Below are positions 58,660 to 64,000 of a stretch of DNA of 64,000 bases, in pieces; within the stretch, counting starts at the first letter, position 1, and every line of letters starts with the position of its first letter. A program made the position numbers and the translations under genes. Origin of the DNA: Gammaproteobacteria bacterium (lineage in GTDB: Bacteria > Pseudomonadota > Gammaproteobacteria > Steroidobacterales > Steroidobacteraceae); NCBI GenBank assembly GCA_021323735.1, contig JAJPKM010000038.1:124001-188000 (forward strand), written 5' to 3'. Below the pieces are notes generated by a model, which was given only the letters and a program-made list of their open reading frames with translations, searched no databases and was not told the origin of the DNA.

Positions 58660-60657
58660 CTATTTCTTGCGTCGCGCGCTGATGATGTTCGGCAGCTGCG
58701 CGATGCGCGACAGCACCCTGGACAGCTGCGGCAGTCCCGAGATCGACATGCCGATGCGCATGCGCGCGATTTGGTCGCGTGGGTCGGTGACGGTGGTCAT
58801 GCTCTGGATGCTGATTTTCTCGTCCGCCAGCGCGGCACTGACGTCGCGAACCAGGCCGCGCCGATCGAAGGCGTGCACCTCGATGTCGACGGGAAATTCG
58901 CCGTGGCGTATTTTCCCCCAGTCCACCGGCAGAATGCGTGCCGGCGCTTTGCTGCTGAGGCGCGCGAAGTTCGCGCATGACCGGCTGTGGACGCTGACGC
59001 CGCGGCCGACCGTGATGTAGCCCACGATGGGTTCGGGTGCCACCGGCTTGCAGCAGCGCGCGTAGGACGAGAGCAGTTCGCCGATCCCGCGTACTTCGGC
59101 CTCCGGCGCGCGCACGGCGGCCGCCCGCGGCCGCGGCGGCGTCTCGGGCTGCGGTTCGCGTTTTGCCTCGCGCGCACGCAGCGCCTCGCGATCCGGCAGG
59201 GCGCGTCCCTCCGCCTCGGCCTGCGATGCATTCTGCTTGCGAAACCAGGCCCGCACCTTGTTGCGGTGGCGGGGGCTGGCCAGGAATCCTGATTGCGGCG
59301 ACAGCCAATCGCGGGACGGCTGCGGCGTCTTGGCGGTAATGATCTCAACCGTCTCACTGTTCTTCAATCGATAGTCGAGCGGCACCATGCGGCCGTTGAC
59401 TTTGGCGCCGCGCGTACGATGGCCGAGATCCGTGTGTACCTGGTACGCGAAGTCCAGCGGTGTTCCGTCCTTCGGCACATCGACGATTTCTCCCTTCGGA
59501 GAGATCACATAGACGCGGTCCTGGAACAGATCGGCCCTGATTCGATCGAGGAAATCGGCGCTGCCGCCGTTCTCCTCGGCGGGTGCCAGCAGCGAGCGCA
59601 GTTCATTGATCTTGCGCTCGTAAGCCTGATTGCCGCGGCCGCCCTCCTTGTAGCGCCAATGCGCGGCAACCCCGCGCTCGGAATCCGCATGCATTTCGTG
59701 CGTGCGAATTTGAATCTCCACCGGCTCGCCGCCCGGGCCGATGACCGCCGTGTGAATCGAACGGTACAGATTGTTCTTCGGCGTCGCGATGTAGTCGTCG
59801 AACTCGCCCGGGATGAACGGCCACAGGGAATGAACGACACCCAGCGCCGCATAGCATTCGCCGATGCTATTCACCAGTACGCGTGCGGCGCGAATGTCCA
59901 TGAGCTGCTCGAATGCCAGCTGCTTGGTCTGCATCTTGCGCCAGATGCTGAAGATGTGCTTCGGCCGGCCGTCGATGTGCGCCTCGATACCCGCTTTGCG
60001 CATTTCATTTTTCAGCAACGCTTTCATTTCCTCCATGTAGCGTTCGCGCTCGGAGCGGCGCGATTTCAACGCGGCGGCAATGTGCTTGTACTGCGGCGGT
60101 TCCAAATAGCGGAACGCGAGGTCTTCCAGTTCCCATTTGATCTGCCATACCCCTAAGCGGTTGGCCAGGGGCGCATACACCTCGCGCGTTTCGATCGCGA
60201 GTTTGCGCTGCCCGAGCGCGCCGACGCCTTTGGCGGAGCGCATTTTTTGCAACTGTTCGGCGAGCCGCACGACGACCAGGCGCACATCGCCGATCACCGC
60301 CAGCAGCATTTTGCGCAGTGCCTCGGCTTGCGCAGTCTCGAGCCCGCGATCTGGGGTCCAGTCGGCCGGCAGGCCGAACTGTCCCAACTGGGCCAAGGCG
60401 CGTGCCAGTCGAACCGGTTCCTCGCCGAAGCGCTTCCCGGCCGCCACGCGCTCGAGGTATCCCCCGTCGAGCAGTGGCTGGATCATGGCGGCCATCACCA
60501 CATCGTCGTCCGCATCGAGAGTGCGGACGATTTCGGCGACATCCAGCGCCGCGGTACGCACCACCTCGCCGTCCGGGGGTAGGATGAGGTCGCGCAGCGC
60601 CTCCATGCCGGCTTGCAATCGGTCGCTGGCCGTCCGGGTGGTTGCGGTAGTTTCCAT
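58660..60657 (-). CDS. relA: RelA-type (p)ppGpp synthetase
   Basis: 665 aa. The N-terminal hydrolase-like domain lacks the HDxxED catalytic residues (MIQPLLDGGYLERVAAGKRF in that region), as in monofunctional RelA. The synthetase domain has LMDIRAARVLVNSIGECYAALGVVH, the RelA-specific acidic PGEFDDYIA, and NLYRSIHTAVIGPGGEPVEIQIRTHEMH. TGS (VYVISPKGEIVDVPKDGTPL), a Cys-rich zinc-finger-like segment (YARCCKPVAPEPIVGYIT...RSC) and a C-terminal ACT domain follow. It senses uncharged tRNA at the ribosome and makes (p)ppGpp. ATG at 60657; about 100 bp from divergent ruvC. It is somewhat short for RelA (about 740). Confidence 0.95.
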   Translation of the reverse strand: METTATTRTASDRLQAGMEALRDLILPPDGEVVRTAALDVAEIVRTLDADDDVVMAAMIQPLLDGGYLERVAAGKRFGEEPVRLARALAQLGQFGLPADWTPDRGLETAQAEALRKMLLAVIGDVRLVVVRLAEQLQKMRSAKGVGALGQRKLAIETREVYAPLANRLGVWQIKWELEDLAFRYLEPPQYKHIAAALKSRRSERERYMEEMKALLKNEMRKAGIEAHIDGRPKHIFSIWRKMQTKQLAFEQLMDIRAARVLVNSIGECYAALGVVHSLWPFIPGEFDDYIATPKNNLYRSIHTAVIGPGGEPVEIQIRTHEMHADSERGVAAHWRYKEGGRGNQAYERKINELRSLLAPAEENGGSADFLDRIRADLFQDRVYVISPKGEIVDVPKDGTPLDFAYQVHTDLGHRTRGAKVNGRMVPLDYRLKNSETVEIITAKTPQPSRDWLSPQSGFLASPRHRNKVRAWFRKQNASQAEAEGRALPDREALRAREAKREPQPETPPRPRAAAVRAPEAEVRGIGELLSSYARCCKPVAPEPIVGYITVGRGVSVHSRSCANFARLSSKAPARILPVDWGKIRHGEFPVDIEVHAFDRRGLVRDVSAALADEKISIQSMTTVTDPRDQIARMRIGMSISGLPQLSRVLSRIAQLPNIISARRKK

Positions 60658-60756
60658 GAGAGGCGATCGCTGGCCGGGTGGGATAAGGTGCCTATTGCCG
60701 GTATCATAAGGCCATGCCAGTCCCCACGATGCATCAAATTGCTTGAGGTCCCGACC

Positions 60757-61251
60757 ATTCGGGTGCTCGGCATCGACCCGGGTTCGCAGCGCACCGGCTT
60801 TGGCGTCGTGGACGTCGCCGGCTTGCGGTTGAGCTACGTGGCGAGCGGTGTGATTCGTACCGCCCAGGCCGATTTTGCCGCTCGGCTGTGCGAGATTTTT
60901 CGCTGTATGCAGACCATCGTCGTGCAATATCGACCGCAGGAAATCGCCATTGAGAAGGTTTTCGTCAACCGCAATCCGGACAGCGCTTTGAAGTTGGGTC
61001 AGGCGCGCGGTGCGGCGATCTGCGGTACCGCCGATGCCAATGCGGGGGTTTTTGAGTACGCCACACGCCAGATCAAGCAGGCGGTGGTGGGTTCCGGAAA
61101 CGCCGAGAAGGGCCAGGTCCAGATGATGATGCGAAGCATCTTGAAGCTGGATGGACCGGTGCCCGCGGATGCCGCCGATGCGCTGGCTGCGGCCGTGTGC
61201 CACGCTCTGCGCGGGCGCGTCCCGCTGCTGCGGGCGGGTCTCCGCGGATGA
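60757..61251 (+). CDS. ruvC: Holliday junction resolvase RuvC, apparent ATT start
   Basis: 164 aa endonuclease that cuts Holliday junctions at symmetric sites with RuvAB. Starting at ATT 60757 gives MRVLGIDPGSQRTGFGV, the normal RuvC N terminus, and places the catalytic residues at Asp7, Glu66, Asp138 and Asp141, matching family numbering. GAGGT lies 8 nt before this ATT. The other in-frame choices are TTG at 60739, with no ribosome site, and GTG at 60763, which starts two residues short (MLGIDPG) with GAGG 15 nt away. No ATG is available in frame. The stop overlaps ruvA (ATGA). Confidence 0.93.
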   Translation: MRVLGIDPGSQRTGFGVVDVAGLRLSYVASGVIRTAQADFAARLCEIFRCMQTIVVQYRPQEIAIEKVFVNRNPDSALKLGQARGAAICGTADANAGVFEYATRQIKQAVVGSGNAEKGQVQMMMRSILKLDGPVPADAADALAAAVCHALRGRVPLLRAGLRG

Positions 61252-61850
61252 TCGGCTTTCTGAAGGGTCGGCTGGCGTCCAAGCAGCCGCCGATGCTCAT
61301 GCTCGACGTGAATGGCGTGGGCTACGAGCTGGAAGCACCGATGTCGACCTTCTACGGCCTGCCGGCGGCCGGAGAGGCGGTGGCGCTGTTCACGCACTTG
61401 GTGGTCCGCGAGGACGCCCACATTTTGTTCGGATTCGGTACCGAGGCCGAGCGCCGCCTGTTCCGCGGGTTGCTCAAAGTCTCGGGTGTGGGCCCGAAAA
61501 TCGCGCTGGGCGTTTTGTCCGGTGCCAGCGTGGAGGACTTTCTGCGCATCGTCGAGGCCGAGGAGGTGGCGATGCTGACCAGAATTCCCGGCATCGGCCG
61601 AAAAACCGCCGAACGCATCATCATCGAAATGCGCGACAGCGTGCAGAAACTGGCAGCGCCGGCGGGTGGGGGCGGCGGTGCGCTGAGCCCGGGCATCGCA
61701 CTGTCGCCGCAAAGCGAGGCCTTCAGCGCGTTGATCGCCTTGGGGTACAAACCGCCCGAGGTCACGCGCCTGCTAAAGTCCGCCGATGAGCCGGGGTTGT
61801 CGACGACGGAGATCATCCGGCGTGCCCTCAAATCGGCCGTGAAGGCTTGA
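61248..61850 (+). CDS. ruvA: Holliday junction DNA helicase subunit RuvA
   Basis: 200 aa. N-terminal OB fold (MIGFLKGRLASKQPPMLMLD and GVGYELEAPMST), central helix-hairpin-helix pair (LLKVSGVGPKIALGVLSG and LTRIPGIGRKTAERIIIEM), a Gly-rich linker ([12 protein letters not shown]), and domain III that contacts RuvB (EAFSALIALGYKPPEVTRLL). It binds four-way junctions and loads RuvB. ATG overlaps the ruvC stop; ruvB follows 9 bp downstream. Confidence 0.97.
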   Translation: MIGFLKGRLASKQPPMLMLDVNGVGYELEAPMSTFYGLPAAGEAVALFTHLVVREDAHILFGFGTEAERRLFRGLLKVSGVGPKIALGVLSGASVEDFLRIVEAEEVAMLTRIPGIGRKTAERIIIEMRDSVQKLAAPAGGGGGALSPGIALSPQSEAFSALIALGYKPPEVTRLLKSADEPGLSTTEIIRRALKSAVKA

Positions 61851-61859
61851 GGAAAGCGC

Positions 61860-62909
61860 ATGGGCATCGAACAGGATCGCATCATCGCCGGCACCTTGGG
61901 CCGTGACGACGAAATACTCGACCGGGCGGTGCGTCCGAAAACGCTCGCCGACTACATCGGGCAGCCGAACGTCAAAACGCAGATGGATATTTTCATCCAA
62001 GCGGCGCGCATGCGCGGCGAAGCCCTGGATCATGTCTTGATATTCGGGCCGCCCGGCCTCGGCAAGACCACGCTGGCGAATATCATCGCCAATGAGCTGA
62101 AGGTGAATCTGCGGCAAACCTCGGGTCCGGTGCTCGAGCGAGCCGGCGATCTGGCGGCACTGCTCACCAATCTCGAGCCCCGCGATGTGCTGTTCGTGGA
62201 TGAGATACATCGCTTGAGTCCGGTGGTGGAGGAGGTGCTCTATCCGGCCATGGAAGACTCGCAGCTCGACTTGATGATCGGCGAGGGTCCCGGCGCGCGG
62301 TCCATCAAACTCGATCTGCCGCCTTTTACTTTGGTGGGCGCGACGACGCGGGCGGGCTTGCTCACATCGCCGCTGCGCGATCGCTTCGGCATCGTGCAGC
62401 GATTGGAATTCTACAGTACCGAAGAGTTGACCAAGATCGTCATTCGCAGCGCCTCCATCTTGAAGCTGAATTTGCAGCCCGAGGGTGCGGATCGAATCGC
62501 TGAAAGATCCCGCGGCACGCCGCGTATCGCCAACCGGCTGTTGCGCCGGGTGCGCGACTTCGCAGAGGTCAAGGCGGCCGGCGTCATCAGCGGTGAAGTC
62601 GCGCTGGCGGCGCTCACCATGCTGGAGGTCGATCCGGAAGGATTCGACATGCTCGACCGAAAATTGCTGCTGACGGTGATCGAGAAATTCGAGGGCGGTC
62701 CGGTGGGCGTCGACAGTCTCGCCGCCGCCATGAGCGAGGAACGCGGCACCATCGAGGATGTGATCGAGCCCTTTCTCATCCAGCAGGGATTCCTGATGCG
62801 CACCGCGCGAGGGCGCGTCGCCACGCGCGCGGCCTATGCGCATTTCGGGTTGGCTGCCCCCGTCATCGAGCGCGACTCGAGCCTGCCGTTGTTCCGGGAT
62901 GGCCAGTAG
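61860..62909 (+). CDS. ruvB: Holliday junction branch-migration ATPase RuvB
   Basis: 349 aa AAA+ motor. [18 protein letters not shown] opens the ATPase, Walker A is [19 protein letters not shown], Walker B is [17 protein letters not shown], sensor 1 is [20 protein letters not shown], and sensor 2 Arg lies in [22 protein letters not shown]-terminal winged helix ends in [25 protein letters not shown] with GAGGAAAG directly upstream. Its TAG shares one base with the ybgC GTG. Confidence 0.98.
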   Translation: MGIEQDRIIAGTLGRDDEILDRAVRPKTLADYIGQPNVKTQMDIFIQAARMRGEALDHVLIFGPPGLGKTTLANIIANELKVNLRQTSGPVLERAGDLAALLTNLEPRDVLFVDEIHRLSPVVEEVLYPAMEDSQLDLMIGEGPGARSIKLDLPPFTLVGATTRAGLLTSPLRDRFGIVQRLEFYSTEELTKIVIRSASILKLNLQPEGADRIAERSRGTPRIANRLLRRVRDFAEVKAAGVISGEVALAALTMLEVDPEGFDMLDRKLLLTVIEKFEGGPVGVDSLAAAMSEERGTIEDVIEPFLIQQGFLMRTARGRVATRAAYAHFGLAAPVIERDSSLPLFRDGQ

Positions 62910-63322
62910 TGTCCTCCGCGTCGACGTATACCCACCGCGTTTCGGTGTACTGGGAGGATACGGATGCAGGCGGCGTGGTCTATTACGCGAATTACCTGAA
63001 ATTCCTCGAGCGCTGCCGAACGGAGTGGCTGCGGGCCTTAGGCGTGGACCAGCAGCACCTGCGCAAGGATCGGCAGCTGCAATTCGTGGTGGCCAACATC
63101 GCCGTGGATTTTCTGCGGCCCGCGGTGCTGCATGATGAAGTTCTCGTCACGGCGGAACTTGCGCGTCTCGCGGGTGCCACAATACATTTCAAGCAAACCA
63201 TTCTGCGGGGCGACGAGCAATTGATCGATGCCACTGTGCGTGTCGCCTGTCTCGATTCCGGTACGCTGAAACCGCGTGCCATCCCTAAGGATCTATTCAC
63301 GGAGTGGCGGAATGCCCAATGA
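62909..63322 (+). CDS. ybgC: Tol-Pal-associated acyl-CoA thioesterase
   Basis: 137 aa hot-dog fold. The catalytic Asp is in VYWEDTDAGGVVYYANYLKFLERCRTEW, the hallmark of YbgC 4-hydroxybenzoyl-CoA thioesterase-like enzymes; VVANIAVDFLRPAVLHDEVLV follows. It hydrolyses short-chain acyl-CoAs or acyl-ACP in phospholipid metabolism linked to the Tol-Pal system. Starts at GTG 62909, sharing a base with the ruvB stop. It overlaps tolQ by 11 nt, the usual gene order in gammaproteobacteria. Confidence 0.95.
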   Translation: MSSASTYTHRVSVYWEDTDAGGVVYYANYLKFLERCRTEWLRALGVDQQHLRKDRQLQFVVANIAVDFLRPAVLHDEVLVTAELARLAGATIHFKQTILRGDEQLIDATVRVACLDSGTLKPRAIPKDLFTEWRNAQ

Positions 63323-63995
63323 TCTCTCGGTTTGGACGCTGGTACTCGATGCAAGCCCCATCGTGCAGGCGGTGGTGGCGCTGCTGCTGATCGCCTCGGT
63401 GGCCTCATGGGCCGTCATCTTTCGCAAGGGCCAGGTGATCGGGCGTTCACGCCGCCAGGCCGAGAAGTTTGAAACCGCATTCTGGTCGGGCGGCGACCTG
63501 GCTACTTTGTATCGCAACATCGAGACCAAGGGCCGGGCCGGTACCGGTTTGCAGAGCATCTTTGAATCGGGGTTCGGCGAGTTCAGCCGCCTTAGGCAGC
63601 AGGGCATCCCGCAGGAACAGCTGCTCGAGGGCGCCAGGCGCGCCATGCGGGTGGCGCAATTGCGCGAACTCGATCGGCTGGAACAGCACCTGGCGATGCT
63701 GGCCACGGTCGGTTCCACCAGTCCGTATGTGGGATTGTTCGGAACGGTGTGGGGCATCATGAGTGCCTTTCACAATCTTGGTAACGTGCAGCAGGCCACC
63801 TTGGCGGCAGTCGCGCCCGGCATCGCCGAAGCGCTGGTCACGACCGCCGTCGGACTGTTCGCCGCGATCCCGGCCGTGGTGGCCTATAACCGGCTGGCCG
63901 ATCAAGTGAGCCGCCTCGAGCTACGTTTCGATACCTTCGTGGAAGAGTTTTCCACGATTCTGCAGCGTCACGGCTCGACCCGGGCGCAGGGCTAG
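63312..63995 (+). CDS. tolQ: Tol-Pal system proton channel subunit TolQ
   Basis: 227 aa inner-membrane protein of the MotA/ExbB/TolQ family. TM1 is VQAVVALLLIASVASWAVIF, a large cytoplasmic loop follows, then TM2 and TM3 around LAMLATVGSTSPYVGLFGTVWGIMSAF and GIAEALVTTAVGLFAAIPAVVAYN, which line the proton channel with TolR. It powers outer-membrane constriction at division. Start is the ATG at 63312. The stop at 63993-63995 lies five bases from the window edge, so tolR presumably follows outside. Confidence 0.97.
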   Translation: MPNDLSVWTLVLDASPIVQAVVALLLIASVASWAVIFRKGQVIGRSRRQAEKFETAFWSGGDLATLYRNIETKGRAGTGLQSIFESGFGEFSRLRQQGIPQEQLLEGARRAMRVAQLRELDRLEQHLAMLATVGSTSPYVGLFGTVWGIMSAFHNLGNVQQATLAAVAPGIAEALVTTAVGLFAAIPAVVAYNRLADQVSRLELRFDTFVEEFSTILQRHGSTRAQG

Positions 63996-64000
63996 GACGG

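Overview
The window reads as one stretch of chromosome from a high-GC gammaproteobacterium. Three things support this: the gene order ruvC-ruvA-ruvB-ybgC-tolQ at the right end, a RelA-type ppGpp synthetase with an EFDD motif and a hydrolase domain lacking its HD residues, and complete aerobic carbon pathways. A Steroidobacteraceae/Nevskiales/Xanthomonadales-like lineage is my guess from overall flavour only. I saw no prophage, insertion sequence, integrase, CRISPR array or rRNA.

Layout. 0-6.3 kb is accessory: a decayed VOC-family remnant, a TIR-transmembrane-TolB-like protein, a two-module secreted NTF2/DUF3471 protein and a large hybrid histidine kinase. 6.5-12.7 kb is a minus-strand run of exported or redox proteins: serine hydrolase, alpha/beta hydrolase, MauG/cytochrome c peroxidase-like protein, TPR protein, and a Tat-exported flavin amine oxidoreductase translationally coupled to a cytochrome c. 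12.8-24.5 kb is mixed housekeeping: Gly-rich exported protein, an EF-G with a lengthened switch I, an atypical NRAMP transporter behind a structured leader, MurJ, a FemAB/GNAT-like protein, threonine aldolase, a MobA-like nucleotidyltransferase, a membrane SixA-like phosphatase, Bcp, tRNA-Ala(CGC) and tRNA-Arg(CCT).

24.5-31.6 kb is a lactate/glycolate unit: lldP divergent from glcDEF, with an M24 peptidase-like protein coupled to glcF and an NRDE protein after it. 31.7-38.6 kb holds an AI-2E-type permease with a soluble tail, then an MFS transporter coupled to a fused hydantoinase/5-oxoprolinase. 38.7-58.6 kb is a catabolic corridor: HMG-CoA lyase (leucine), a methyltransferase, a compact valine operon (acyl-CoA dehydrogenase, mmsA, mmsB, enoyl-CoA hydratase, 3-hydroxyisobutyryl-CoA hydrolase, SDR), an AraC-type regulator, prpBCD and sucAB-lpd. 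The pathway logic is continuous: valine gives propionyl-CoA, which enters the methylcitrate cycle, gives succinate and pyruvate and feeds the TCA cycle. 58.6-64 kb holds relA, ruvCAB, ybgC and tolQ.

The observations I rate highest are: (i) two genes, ruvC and the peroxidase-like gene, whose homology and ribosome-binding sites point to ATT start codons; (ii) an AT-rich motif, TTCATGAATAATC, found three times in front of or inside the leucine and valine catabolic units and possibly a shared operator; (iii) short tandem duplications sitting repeatedly at the ends of genes, one of which triplicates an in-frame stop codon; (iv) the flavoenzyme-cytochrome c pair, which suggests a periplasmic amine dehydrogenase; (v) the TIR-TM-TolB-like protein; (vi) the structured NRAMP leader.
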